Shown in pieces: positions 47,601 through 60,385 of a stretch of 64,000 bases of DNA. Under the pieces are notes generated by a model, which was not told the DNA's origin, ran no database searches, and saw only the letters and a program-made list of their open reading frames with translations. Position numbers and translations under genes: made by a program. The DNA is taken from positions 4,884,001 to 4,948,000 of the forward strand of contig NC_135561.1 of the NCBI RefSeq assembly GCF_964340395.1, read 5' to 3'. Origin of the DNA: Glandiceps talaboti (lineage: Eukaryota; Hemichordata; Enteropneusta; Spengelidae). Every line of letters starts with the position of its first letter. The first letter of the stretch is position 1.

Positions 47601-50600
47601 AATCAATCAATCAATCAACCAGCCAACCAACCAACCAACCAACCAACCTATCAACCAACCAATCATTATTTAAAATGTTGATATCAAAAACAAAGGAAAG
47701 TTTAGACATATTGTACAGTTATGCAATATATTGACAGTACTAGTAGTGAATAATTTTTTGGAGGAGCAATTAAGTCAGGTGATTACTTAACTACTGGATG
47801 TCAAAGTTGAGGGACAATCTAACTAGTTGACATAGACTGACAGTCTGATTATGTGACAGGGACGGATGGACGAGACGGATGGACAGATTGACAGAGACTG
47901 ACAAATATAGATAGACAGAGACTGACACAAAGAAGGACAGACAGAAACACCAGAGAAAAGGCTGTGTCAATTAGCTTGTATGTGATAAAATTGCTGCTTC
48001 ATAACACCTTGTAACCATCCAATGTTATAATACTGTGCATTCCGACCAGTAGACCAATACAGTGTTTATTTCACAACTTCACAACCACATGCATTTTTAC
48101 ACAACACAGTCTTGTTGTGGTCATAAGTTACCAGTGAATTAACTCTAAAGAGATAAAGTTTGTAGTGATTAAGATGTGTGATAAGTACTACTAGCGCTGT
48201 TCACACTTGCAATGAACACTGCCGATTGATAACTACCTCAGGTGACTGTCGGGTCAGTTTTTCATATCCACGAAAATGAAACTTTTTCTAAATCTATCCC
48301 AAACTGATTCTTATTTGTAGTTTTTAGAACAACTATAAGAGGTCTCCTAGTATCTTCCTGACCACTCCCACATCCCCCACACTTATTTGAAGCATGTTAG
48401 TGCACTTGACTCCCAACTTTAGCAGTTTCTTTGTAAACACAAAGCATTTGACCTGAGGTAGGAACCTGGCATGGTAACATGAAGAGTGTGCACATGAACA
48501 GGGCTATTGTAATGACATGAACTGTTTGTGTATGCAACCACTTCCTGACCCCTGACCTATCAACAACAGATCAAGAGACACTCACGCTGGAGAACCGGTG
48601 ATTGCATCATTCCATTCTTTAACTTTTGCACTGGTAGACTGATAACTGGAGGAAAGAAAAAGCACAACAAACAAAACAATGAAATTGATACACGCACAAA
48701 AAATTAAGAAATGCAATTTAAGCCGAAAGAAATGACATAAAAGGCAAACAAGAGGCAAAAGCAGGCAAAGCACCAACAAAATGTGAGATAACACTATAGA
48801 TATAAGCAAGGGAAAGCAACAGAATACATTGATGATAACTGATCAGGAGAACAGATTGGTTGATAAGAAAAGAATGAATATTTAGGGAAGATCAAAAATA
48901 TAAAAATCCTAAATAAAAACTACCATACAACATAAAAAGCCAAATGCTACCACCCAGGAAAGTATCATGATGGCACTCCAAGCTTACTGAATCACAGACA
49001 TTTTGAATGCAACACCCACTGTTACAGAAATTGCTTTCATCAGTCGAGAATTGATGTAGTTATACAAACATACACTTAGTTCTATCATTTGACACTTACG
49101 CTGACGACTGTTGAATACTACTCCAGCTTTGCTTCATGTTCTTTGAGAACTGGTTAAGCGGAGTGAGTCCTAGCTTTCTCTTGATTTCATACACCCTCTT
49201 TTCTTTTGAAGTCAACACTTGTTTCAGAGTAGCAATTTCTTCCTCAGTCTAATATAGGAAGTGGATATGATAGACATTGTTTTTTGGTATTACAAGTATT
49301 TATCTGTAATGTATCTTAAAGATGTACTGTTATGCAATATGGCGGCAGTGATGTCATGTGACTGAAGAAACATCTTGAATAACCAAGGGATTATGACTAC
49401 AATTATGAACTGTTGTCATCTTTTTTCTGAAGGGTACATGTATATAATACTATTACTACAACAATATGTACCAGAGATTACTTGTACTGGTGTGAACGCA
49501 TACTAGTGGTATTTTCACTACAGTGCGAGACCGAAAACATTATTGCATACCTGCATGCAAATGCTATGCAATGAGGATGCGATCGTTTGCTACACATAAA
49601 ATCATGTGATTGCGCTGTATGATTTTTATGATTTTCATGAAAATTTGCCATTTCTGATAAACACATGTAATAATAACAGACCCCCATGTCATGTGAGTTT
49701 CAGTGTGGTTACTCAGATCAGGGGTATTTGCACTCATGCTTGCACTGTTTTCTGCTGCACTTTCACTTGCTATGCTTGTGAAAGTATAGAACACAGCAAG
49801 CACTCATGCAAATACCATGAGTACACCACATTTGCACTCTTCTGTCATGGGGTTCTGTCATAGTATGCCCTGAAACTAAAAAGCTGCAACACTGTGTTAC
49901 ATTCAATTTGTTGAGTCAGACTTTCATTTAAAACCACTATCTCTAAAGTTATACTTACCTTAGTAAGTTCTAAGTGTAAAGCTTCCTTCTCGGCTTCATC
50001 TTGTACAAGTTCAGGATTTGTGTAGAGTGTTTCATCACCACTACCACTTGTAGGTGACGGTGTATTGTCATACAGAGGTTGAGTCTCTGTCGGAGAGTCG
50101 TACAAAGGCTCTTCTGTCAAATCAAAACAGAAAATTGGAAATTAGTTGACAAATATTGAAGGGAATGAACATAGTATACCCCTCACAAAACCCATGACAT
50201 GGATAATTATAAATAATTTTCTGACTTCATCAGTACTATTTTCTGTTAATTAACAAACTGTTAGCTTTGGTGTCCAACTTCGCCAAATTGTCACTAATAT
50301 ATTAATAAATACACAGATGTGATATGATGTGGTGAAACAATAGGATTCTAGAAATGGATAAAGTTCCAGGCTAACAACATATATCCATACTCCAGTATAC
50401 ACATACTGTACAGCCCTTTGTCTACTAAGTTTTTATGACAAGCACACACTTGCATAAAATAAGTTAGATCAAAGGCCTTTAATCTCTGTTTTGACAAGAA
50501 TACAATGCAATTTCTTATTCTATTGTTACAGTAGTAAAACTGTACAACTATGTATGGTCGCATGTGAAACCTTGGTAGTGTTCAGTGATAGTTATTGGAG

Positions 50601-53600
50601 TCCTACACTGTGTAAAACATCTGTGATCTCATCCTCATTCAGTCCTGGCTTGCAATTCCTTTTAATAGTAGTTCTCAGCTTCTGGTCTGTATTCTTTAAC
50701 ATCGACTTTATTGTTGCATGTATTTGTATATCACTACTTGTAGTCTGTCAGATATGACATTTGTGCCACGCTATCGGCCAACACTCACTTGTTTAAAAGT
50801 CTGACAGGGGTGAACAACACACGTTTCCTATAGTTTACACTACTTGATGACTCATAGAGTCACAAACAGCTGATCTGCTAACAAGGACATCTATGTTTAC
50901 ATTTCGGTTTATAGATTACATTTCTTGGCCATAAATGACCAGAAATGTCACATTATTATGTTTTGGAAGGTTATGCATGGTATGAGTAACGATAAAATCA
51001 TAGCTCAGAGTCTTGTCATGGTCTTGCTTTGGTTTGCGGCTTAATATGGTGAAACGATGACAAGTAGCTTCTGGGGTAGTCAATCAATTCAACAACATAG
51101 CAAAACATTGTGTAGGCTGTTTGTAAACGATACATGAAAACAAAAATTTAAATCTTAAAAACAAAATGAAATAAATGCCCTTTACATCTATTTTTCATTT
51201 AGGCATAAATAGTAACTCACTGTTCACTTTGTTTACTTACAAATGTCTATTACTATGTTCAGACTACAAAAGTGAGTTTATCTCGGAGTCAACATAAAGT
51301 AGTAAAACTAATAAGCTGGATTTGGGACTCCACTCACACTGAATGTTTGTACCTGACAAAGATCACAAACCAAAATCATCCAATACCAGCATAGCCTTCA
51401 TTTGACCCAGAATCATTTACTTAGCAGTATGCCTGAACTTTAACTCTGAAACCTTCCTTATTAGGAAACTAAATACACTTATGTAGTCAAATGGAAATTT
51501 GTGTCAGACACAAATGATAAGTTGACTCTAAACTCCCCATTGCACCTGGTGCTTGTTTTAAACTATGTTTTGCAACTAGACTTGAAAGACCAAACTCCAG
51601 CCAACAGAAATGCTGTCCGCTATATATCAGTATGACATGTAAATCCTTGAAATATACACTAACATACATGCAGATATAATAATATTCAATTAAAATTCAT
51701 AACATTATTTTCTAGGCTGGCATTTAAGGTGACAATGTAGCCTTTCACAAATACTAAATTGATAACTATACTGATGACCAAAACAGACTTAAATAATCTG
51801 TAATATTATCATACAGTTTTTACTTGTATCTGGCTATCCAGATAAGAATATATAACTTTTATCAATTTATCTGTTAATATCAAATGATTTTATGAAAGGT
51901 TAAATATTAATAATGGTTTTATATTAAATAGAATCTCTTTGTAATCTAAAATATGATTTTCACAGATAACATTCAATGTCAAAACTCATTGGGTCTACTC
52001 AAATTCTATACTATGGAGTTGTATATTGAAAACTTTCGACACTAGAAAATTTTCCAATTTTACAGTTTTCAGCTAGTTCTCAAAAACTAATTTTTACTAA
52101 TTACCAGACTGGTATATTGTGTTTATGTACAAGAAGGCATTTTAGTCACAACTTACAATGTATGTTTACGTTTTTTGTTTTCTAGTGAAATAAGGGAAAA
52201 ATTTCCAGGTATACAAATTACAATATTTTCTAGCGATTTAATTTTTTTACTGAACAGAAAAGTAGGTTGCTCAATCTTGACCTTAATGTAATCATAGGAG
52301 TAAAAAATATTTTCATGGGGATTTTTATTTTTTATGGAAAATTCATCCACGAAAACAGTGAAAATAAAATCCATGTGAAAATGGAGCATTTCACATCATT
52401 TTGTCCATACATTTATAAGTACACTAATGTAAACATTACATTAAATTTGTTCTACATAAATTTACTCCAGACGGCACAGTGTTATTCTACGAGTTTGTGA
52501 AAGGTGTTATGACTGTGAACTGAAATAATATACTGAAGTGTTGTTGTCACACAATCACATATTTATTGTAGACTGCAATAATAATAATGAAATTATGTAC
52601 ACCTGCCACAATAATATTTGCATCATATCACATCTAGTGCCAGAAATGTACTGTTCAAATCAAAGTGAGGGTCAACAGGTAGAAACCTCCGTTTCAAGGA
52701 CAAGGTAGCTGTATATTATATCATGACATATATGCACACATTGCTTTGAAAACAATGAATCTAGAAAAATGTGGCCACGTTATTATAATTATCATGTGTT
52801 CACTGGCAACGGTTTGCAATTCAAATACTAATATTTTACATATTAGGTATGGTATGGTACAAAAATGTTTCTCAGTGTCAGAGAACAGTTCATAAAGCAG
52901 TTATTTTTCAAGGAAAACAGTTATGTATGACATAGAAAAACTACACTGTATGTAAAAGATAGTGGGGGAGGTTAAGTTTACAAAACAAAACACAAATTTT
53001 AAACAAATAGCATTATGTTTCACAAGTATAATTGCCATGTACATAATATTTAAGTTTTCACATTTTACATATTATTTTTAACATTAAGTATATACATGTA
53101 GCATAGTTACATCTACAAGCATTTCAAACAGTAAAGTTAATGGTTTCCGAAAATAATTTACCCATCATGGCATGAAAAGAACATTTTTAATATGATTGGA
53201 TGAATTAGAACCAGTGGCTTTAACATTTGCTGTTGAACCAGCTGATAAACCTGTCAGTAAATAAGTATTGAGTTCCTGCAATGTTTTACAATGACCTTAC
53301 TGAAATTATTCTGGATAACACAATTCCTTAAAACCATCACAAATATCACATTTACACCATTTTACCTTACTCGTATTCTGAAATTCATAAGTTACAAAAT
53401 ATGTAAAACCAAGTCTGGATGCCAATGTGGTCTGTAACCCCGAAACAGAGATTTGAAAGATTTGCTGAAGGATAGCATTAGCCTATGCTGTTAAGAGAAA
53501 CTATGTACATGGTCAAAAACATGTCCAAGCATTGGTCCAAGTTCAAATTTTACAGAAAACAAAGTATCAGATTACATCAAGGGTACGTTACAAGTAAACT

Positions 53601-53850
53601 TTATACCTTTATGGGAGACATCCTCCACCTGTATTTGGTCTGGCTGGCTCTGTACATGGTGTAAATATGCCAAATATTGTTCAGAATTTGACAACGTTGT
53701 AGTTAGTTCTAAGTCCATAGCTGTATTGTATTCATCATACTCATCCCCAATGTCTAAACTCGTCACCTCATCACATGTTGATATCGATGATAAACTACTG
53801 TATAGGTCACTCTCCGCAAAAGCTGTGTCCTGAAGTTTCTTCTCACGCAT
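41631..53850 (-). CDS. TPD52: TPD52 (tumour protein D52) family protein, 8 exons, up to 331 aa
   Basis: In coding order the exons are 53850-53607, 50113-49959, 49248-49100, 48645-48586, 46240-46181, 43373-43272, 42654-42594 and 41795-41631. All phases join and give 332 codons with TAA. Exons 2-3 encode the acidic N-terminal region and the coiled coil that drives TPD52 homo- and hetero-oligomers (EEEIATLKQVLTSKEKR, then YEIKRKLGLTPLNQF). Exon 6 gives SASQKTGAAFSSFGSS and exon 7 NSTAFKSIEEK, both diagnostic of the family, and exon 8 ends in a glutamine-rich tail with FEDVLNS. Family members bind membranes and work in vesicle trafficking and secretion. Exons 4 and 5 look like alternative cassettes. 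The first exon is the least certain part: its phase fits and its protein is acidic, but a shorter alternative first exon could exist in the 3.5-kb first intron. Confidence 0.9.
42080..42432 (+). mobile_element. tRNA-derived SINE in the last TPD52 intron
   Basis: An A-box-like stretch (TGGCTAGCGTGACTGG, 42089-42104) and a near-perfect B box (GGTTCGAGCCCC, 42125-42136) give an internal RNA polymerase III promoter. The body continues for about 250 bases to the paired motif AAAGCGCTTTGAGCA and AAAGCGCTATATAAG, which recurs in LINE-mobilised SINE tails of marine animals. It ends in a short ATT-rich tail. It is antisense to TPD52. Confidence 0.82.
42940..43260. repeat. Three units of the GGTCTTGTTGCTAG dispersed repeat
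   Basis: Three diverged units about 110 bases apart directly adjoin the donor of TPD52 exon 6, in intron 6. Confidence 0.65.
44805..45215. mobile_element. Foldback element in TPD52 intron 5
   Basis: The left arm has ACAGGCAAGCATTGACAAG, GGAACTTGTTACAAAC and TTGATAAGAACA, and the right arm carries each in inverse order. Arms are about 180 bases with a small loop near 45020. It is followed by a 45-bp direct repeat (45210-45300). Confidence 0.7.
45360..45510. repeat. Dispersed repeat, copy 1 (TPD52 intron 5)
   Basis: GACTTACTGTACA, AGGGAGTTAGGG, CCCTAACACA and ACACTGTTCTA occur in the same order at 47040-47185 in intron 4 of the same gene. Confidence 0.6.
46181..46240 (-). CDS. TPD52: TPD52 cassette exon E (60 bp)
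   Basis: It encodes YLKTNEKFTTWNDQLTSSDA with phase 2 at both ends, and the WND core is shared with exon D. It sits in the region between coiled coil and C-terminus where vertebrate TPD52 genes carry alternatively spliced inserts. Confidence 0.85.
46286..46720. repeat. Minisatellite of about 80 bp, six copies (TPD52 intron 4)
   Basis: Diverged units contain GTCAAAGGTCAGTCAGTGNGA, GACACACTCACA and GGGAAATAT-GCCAATATTCA. The array starts about 45 bases upstream of cassette exon E, in reading direction. Confidence 0.8.
47040..47185. repeat. Dispersed repeat, copy 2 (TPD52 intron 4)
   Basis: This is the partner of the repeat at 45360. The two copies flank TPD52 exon E in the same orientation. 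Confidence 0.6.
47545..47662. repeat. (AATC)n/(AACC)n microsatellite
   Basis: AATC repeats pass into AACC repeats in TPD52 intron 4. Confidence 0.93.
48586..48645 (-). CDS. TPD52: TPD52 cassette exon D (60 bp)
   Basis: It encodes YQSTSAKVKEWNDAITGSPA with phase 2 at both ends. It resembles the neighbouring 60-bp exon at 46181-46240 in length, phase and the WND core, so either exon can be skipped without a frameshift. Confidence 0.85.
53607..53850 (-). CDS. TPD52: Candidate 5' exon of TPD52 gene
   Basis: The exon opens with MREKKLQDTAFAESDLYSSL and ends in VEDVSHK before a gtataaag donor. The leftover G joins the AA of the next exon to give glutamate in frame. The sequence is acidic and serine-rich and I do not recognise a domain. 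The ORF remains open upstream to about 53952 without another ATG. Phase agreement alone has a one-in-three chance, so membership in this gene is an inference. Confidence 0.5.
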
Positions 53851-55687
53851 TTTAAATAGTAACTTTCGGGTAGTTAGAAAATGATTAAAAATAATCCAAG
53901 CAAACACTGATGTATATAGAGATTGGAAAATTGTATAACAGGGTGTTACCAAAACACTCCGAGTCAGACCAGGTGAAAGAAGTCAGTGATAGAAATTAGA
54001 ATCGGATTTTAAGCCAAGCCAAGCCAAGCTAATATTTCTCACAAACTAAAGAAAAGTAAACTTTGAATACTCAGAAGTCAGACAGTGAGTCCTATTGTGT
54101 TTTTCCGGTCAAACACCTGGGCACATACCACTTTCTCAGGAGGGGTGCAGCATACTGACACTTGATAGTTTACATGTTAAGGACTCCCACCCCTCCCAGG
54201 AGCTCCCACGTATATTTAATGTAGTCAACAGGCTAATAGTAATCTTTCAATGCTAACAGGAAGTGCTATCATTCCACCAGGAAGCACTTCCCATTTTAAT
54301 GATATGTAGATTATTCTGGGTTAGTCCAATTTTGCCTTCAGATCCTCTGACGTATATGATTATGATGTCATCATATTTACAATCTGACGGACCCATATGA
54401 CAAAGATATCCTGTTTCTATGACGCGTTTGTGAGAGGTCACATGGGGCCATAAACATGAATTACTAGTATTAACACATCCCAAACCATGTGAGTTATATG
54501 AAAAGGTAGCAAATATTTACAATTATTTTCTGAACTTCTGAGTTTGCTTTCCAATTAAATGCAATAAGTCTATATTTGTTTTGTTATGAGGAAGTTTGTG
54601 ATAACAACATCCAGAAATATGTGGTTAAATTTGAAAACTGTTTGTCTATAAGTCATGGTTATGATATTTTCACATCTCTGGAAAATCCTGTATTTAAACT
54701 TCACCACTAAAATTGACATTTTCTTTTTAAATGGAAGGAATTGGGTATTTCCAGATATACTAGATTCAAAAAATATTTTGTTTGAAGGACTTTCAAAACA
54801 CTACACAACAGTACAAGTTTTCTGTTTACACACTTCATTTCCGTCAACAGTAAACACACATTTAGCTATATATCAGTTTACATGAAACTGACTGAAATGA
54901 TAGAAAAACATGTCAATCTCTAGAATCATTGGAAGATATTTCAAGGATATAGTCTGAGATCTCAGACTATATACCCAAGTCCCAATGTGGTTCTGTCTCC
55001 AAATATACTAAATTGGTGTCAACCCGATTTAGTTGAAAGAAAACCAGTTTGAGATTTGTTAATACACTCAAACCCTTTTGCTCAGTTTTCTCATGGAGAC
55101 AGGCATCAGTTTTGACCAGATTTAAGTGATTTGATTGGGCTTGAATAGCTTTTGAATGAATTCCGGTGGGAACAGGGTATATTAAGAGACACTGTTTACA
55201 TGCAACACAGCTTGGACATCAAACTAATGCTATATACTGAATCATTTTTATTCCAAACTTTAGAAAACAACATCTGAATCAGAAACAACCATTTCCTAAA
55301 CTTAACACAAAGAAAATGACTTCAGAATCAGTTTCTATTCTGATATATTTGTTTTGTCTGACGTTTTACAATTTCGTTTCAATTCATAATACAGGACACA
55401 TAAGTATGGATTTTATACTAGCTCTATACGTCATCACAGCTGAACCACACTTGTTGAATTCATCAATTTGAAAAAAAGTGTCAAAACAAATGAACACGTC
55501 ATGTTGTTAAAAGTAATGTGTAGGAGTAGGATAGGGTGGGGGTGGGGGTGGACATGATCAATAACACTGTTGGTGAAATAATGCTGTGGAGAACGTTGCG
55601 ATTGTTATCAATGTTTTGAAATATTTCATTGTTGCATATATGGTACACTCCATAAGTTATGATTCTGACAGAGTCAAATTGTCGAAT

Positions 55688-55948
<261 letters not shown>

Positions 55949-57867
55949 CAGGTATTACTCATCAACTGACAATGTGAATACTGATCATGATATGACTGTA
56001 TTTTTAATACAACATTATGGTTTCACAAATTCCAAGTTCAGTGTTAATATTTAAGGTACCGGTACTAGAGGGAATAATTCTGGCTAAATTTCAGATTTCC
56101 AGAGTCTCCCTGATATGAGAGATTGACACTGTGTAATACTTTGGCCTTAACAAATACATGTACATATAACACTGAATGTAAACTTGACAACACTGACAAC
56201 CAGTCTGAACTAATTCAAAGCTAAACTTTGTACCTTGACATAATATTGTAGACACAATTGATAACAGATCCCTATAAGGCGATACATGTAGCTTCATTTT
56301 TGTACATTGTAGATGTTCCCCACCTGAATTGATTCAGTTAAATCAGTTCAAAACAGGTATCTGTCCCCTTGAGGAAATTGTGCAATGGATTTGAGTGATA
56401 TACAAATGTACTGGTTTTGAATTAGTTTAAATGAAACTGTCAGGCCCTGGGGTGATTTTGAAATGACTCGCCTTTAGTTTAAAATCAGTTCAAAACTGGT
56501 TTTGAATGTACCGGGCCCATATATGTGGGAACAGATGTGGGGACATGAGAACTGATTATCATTCAATTTTGAACCAATTTTACACTTTCATGTGGGGACA
56601 CGACTATTGTTTGACAATTTTTTTTTTTTGACAGAACAATTTCACCATGTTAGCCTGGCAGGCAGACAGACAGATAGACAAACACATGGTTGCCTAGTAC
56701 AGAACAAAGTTACTAAGTATTTGAAATGTTTGTCAGAACGACTTCACATAAAATCTGTGTGATATATTGCCGTCTGTATTTATTCAACAACACATGTCAA
56801 AATCACTTCAAACACATGCATTACTGTCCTAAATAAAGACTTATTTTTCAAACATGAATTTAATATTTCCATTTTTGTAAATTTATATATTTACAGTACA
56901 CATTATATTCATTTCATTATATTCATTTCAAAATTACATTTCAATAGGATTATTCAAGAGTTATTAAAATGAGAATTTTTACTCATATCCATTTTGCTTG
57001 AAATATGACTCCCAAAAATTTCCAGGAATATTGGAAGTACAAATACACAAATTTGTATACACAATAATAGGTATATCAACATATAAAATATCAATTCAAA
57101 AGTTATGCAAACTTCATGATTTCCTTCAGGAAATAGTGGTTCAAATGTATTTAGTATACTGTGAGTGTGTGGCTAATTCAGCTGTAAAATAAAATGTCTA
57201 TTTCTAGATGTTTGTGAGAAACCACTTATAAAAGCTGGGTTCCACCTAACACAATTTCAATGGCCACAAGTTAAAGACACTCCCTTTAGTACTAAATACA
57301 CTTTGATGTGGTGTCAACAAAAGGACAAAAGGTTTCCTTGATCCTAAATTAAATGACTGTCCCTTGTCTGTTGGTCACGATAGAGTCTGCTCAAAAGGTG
57401 TCCATTCACAGCTAAAAAATACTGTAAAGCCATTTTAGCTTTTAGTTGAACCACTAGTGGTACATATACAGATATGGTTCAATTACTCGTGACAACATAC
57501 CATGTGAACTTTGGACCTCCATACAACCTTCAAACACCCACTATGATTGTGACTGAACTACACTATCATACAAACTAACAACATTCTGAAATTCAAAATC
57601 TAAAATTGTAATTGTCCTGACCTTCTGGATAGTACGATTTATTCCAAAATGTATTCATTCTGTCGGCGATGAATTATGTAGACATCCTGAACTGTGTGCC
57701 ACTCACAGGTAGTGCATGTGTGTGTGCATGGAAGTAAATAATGTATGAATAGTGTGTAGTTAATCTCAAACTATGATGTCACACTTTAACACACCTACAA
57801 TGTACACGTACTGTAAGCTTCTTTTAGTTCACTGCACATGTACATATCTACTGTACAGCTTCTATTT

Positions 57868-58325
57868 ATTGCACATAGTCTTTTTACTGTAAAGCTCCTA
57901 TTTATTCATGTAGTCTTTTTTTACTGTAAAACCCCTATTTATTGCATGTAGTCCTTTTACTGTAAAGGTTCTATTTATTCATGCAGTCTTTTTACTGTAA
58001 AAACCCTATTTATTCATGTAGTCTTTTTACTGTAAAACCCCTATTTATTGCATGTACATGTAGTCTTTTTACTGTAAAGGTTCTATTTATTCATGCAGTC
58101 TTTTTACTGTAAAAACCCTATTTATTCATGTGGTCTCTTTACTGTAAAGCCCCTATTTATTCATGTGGTCTTTTTACTGTAAAAACCCTATTTATTCATG
58201 TGGTCTTTTTACTGTAAAACCCCTATTTATATGCATGTAGTCCTTTTACTGTAAAGCCCCTATTTATTCATGTGGTCTTTTTACTGTAAAGCCCCTATTT
58301 ATTGCATGCAGTCTTTTTACTGACA
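57868..58325. repeat. 35-bp minisatellite, about 13 copies
   Basis: The unit reads CTTTTTACTGTAAAGCCCCT followed by ATTTATTCATGTAGT. Copies vary mainly at AAGCCCC/AAAACCC/AAGGTT and at TTCATG/TGCATG. Confidence 0.9.
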
Positions 58326-59018
58326 TTTAATACACACCCCCAGACAAATTACAGCTAAAGTGATGTAGGCTTGGTGTTTCACTCATGTGACATAACATTT
58401 AATACACACCGTGACCTCACACAAATACAGCTAAAATGACAAAATGACAACGTAAATCATGAATTGAGGTGTAGAGGATAAAAAACAAAAACTGGTACAC
58501 AAAGATTTCAAGAGAATTACAATTTTTCACTACTTGGACACCATTTATTCTAGTTGATCAACTGCAAGAGATTTTGACAGAGGGTTGTTCTTCAGTGCAC
58601 ACATACAATTTTTGTACATATGTGCAAGTTCACTGGCCCAGGTGTGATTATTTCCAGACTTTAAGTGATGGAAGGTAGGAAGGTCGGAAGATCTCAAAAA
58701 AAAAACAAGAAATCTAACAAAATCGATAATAGCTTGCAGTGAAGAACAGGATATATAAACACCAACGCAAATCTGAGGAAATGTAAAGCATTATAAAAAC
58801 GTTCTTGATTGCAAGGTGAACAGTTGATTGGTAGCCATGTCAACATACTCACTCTAAATTGGTTGCATAGTACTTAGGATTGGATACATTGAAATGTCAA
58901 ATGATCACAGCTGTCGCTCTTACCGACAAGAAATCTCTTCTTTTACTCTCATAATATGTTTTACTAGGTACCACAATATTAGTCTTTGTACTGAAGATTT
59001 GGATGATGATATAGCAGG

Positions 59019-59970
59019 TATGAGGAGGGAGAATAAACTACTGTAGTTGTGAAGTATGAGGAGGGGGAATAAACTGCTGCAGTTGTGAAGTATGAGGAGG
59101 GAGAATAAACTACTGTAGTTGTGAAGTATGAGGAGGGAGAATAAACTACTGCAGTTGTGAAGTATGAGGAGGGGGAATAAACTGCTGTAGTTGTGAAGTA
59201 TGAGGAGGGAGAATAAACTACTGCAGTTGTGAAGTATGAGGAGGGGGAATAAACTGCTGTAGTTGTGAAGTATGAGGAGGGGGAATAAACTACTGCAGTT
59301 GTGAAGTATGAGGAGGGAGAATAAACTGCTGTAGTTGTGAAGTATGAGGAGGGAGAATAAACTACAGCAGTTGTGAAGTATGAGGAGGGAGAATAAACTG
59401 CTGTAGTTGTGAAGTATGAGGAGGGAGAATAAACTGCTGTAGTTGTGAAGTATGAGGAGGGGGAATAAACTACTGTAGTTGTGAAGTATGAGGAGGGAGA
59501 ATAAACTACTGCAGTTGTGAAGTATGAGGAGGGGGAATAAACTGCTGTAGTTGTGAAGTATGAGGAGGGGGAATAAACTGCTGTAGTTGTGAAGTATGAG
59601 GAGGGGGAATAAACTACTGCAGTTGTGAAGTATGAGGAGGGGGAATAAACTGCTGTAGTTGTGAAGTATGAGGAGGGAGAATAAACTGCTGTAGTTGTGA
59701 AGTATGAGGAGGGAGAATAAACTACTGCAGTTGTGAAGTATGAGGAGGGAGAATAAACTGCTGTAGTTGTGAAGTATGAGGAGGGAGAATAAACTGCTGT
59801 AGTTGTGAAGTATGAGGAGGGGGAATAAACTACTGCAGTTGTGAAGTATGAGGAGGGGGAATAAACTGCTGTAGTTGTGAAGTATGAGGAGGGAGAATAA
59901 ACTGCTGTAGTTGTGAAGTATGAGGAGGGGGAATAAACTACTGTAGTTGTGAAGTATGAGGAGGGGGAAG
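59019..59970. repeat. 36-bp minisatellite, about 26 copies
   Basis: The unit is AGTTGTGAAGTATGAGGAGG followed by GGGAATAAACTACTGT. Nearly all variation falls on three positions: GGGGG or GGGAG, CTACT or CTGCT, and TGTAG or TGCAG. Stops occur in the frames checked, so it is not coding. Confidence 0.93.
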
Positions 59971-60385
59971 GATAATCTGCTAGTTGTGAGGTGTGTGTGT
60001 GTGTGTGTGGGTGGGGGGGGGTAATATGCTAGTTGTGAAGTATGAGGAGGGGAGGGATAATCTGCTAGTTGTGAGGTGTGTGTGTGTGTGGGTGGGGGGG
60101 TAATCTGCTAGTTGTGAGGTGTGAGGAGGGGAGGGATAATCGGCTAGTTGTGAGGTGTGTGGGTGGGGGGGTAATCTGCTAGTTGTGAGGTGTGAGGAGG
60201 GGAGGGATAATCGGCTAGTTGTGAGGTGTGTGTGTGTGTGGGTGGGTGGGGGGTAATCTGCTAGTTGTGAGGTGTGAGGAGGGGAGGGATAATCGGCTAG
60301 TTGTGAGGTGTGTGTGTGTGTGGGTGGGTGGGGTAATCTGCTAGTTGTGAGGTGTGAGGAGGGGAGGGATAATCGGCTAGTTGTG
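59971..60385. repeat. Higher-order repeat of about 80 bp with GT and G tracts
   Basis: Units of TAATCGGCTAGTTGTGAGGT, a GT tract, a G-rich stretch and TAATCTGCTAGTTGTGAGGT follow directly on the 36-bp array and share GTTGTGA and GAGGAGGGG with it, so they probably derive from it. Confidence 0.85.

Noticed and set aside
50597-50755. A minus-strand open frame of about 50 codons ending in EDEITDVLHSVGLQ, within TPD52 intron 1, with an AG in front
   Set aside because: It looks protein-like, but no exon of matching phase was found and the plus strand is open here too. Chance is a fair explanation in a window this size.
54253-54483. Short frames in 54-64 kb considered as further genes
   Set aside because: None shows a domain, signal peptide or usable splice chain.
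59019-60385. Minisatellite arrays considered as CRISPR-like or coding repeats
   Set aside because: There are no unique spacers, stops occur in the unit, and the context is animal nuclear DNA.
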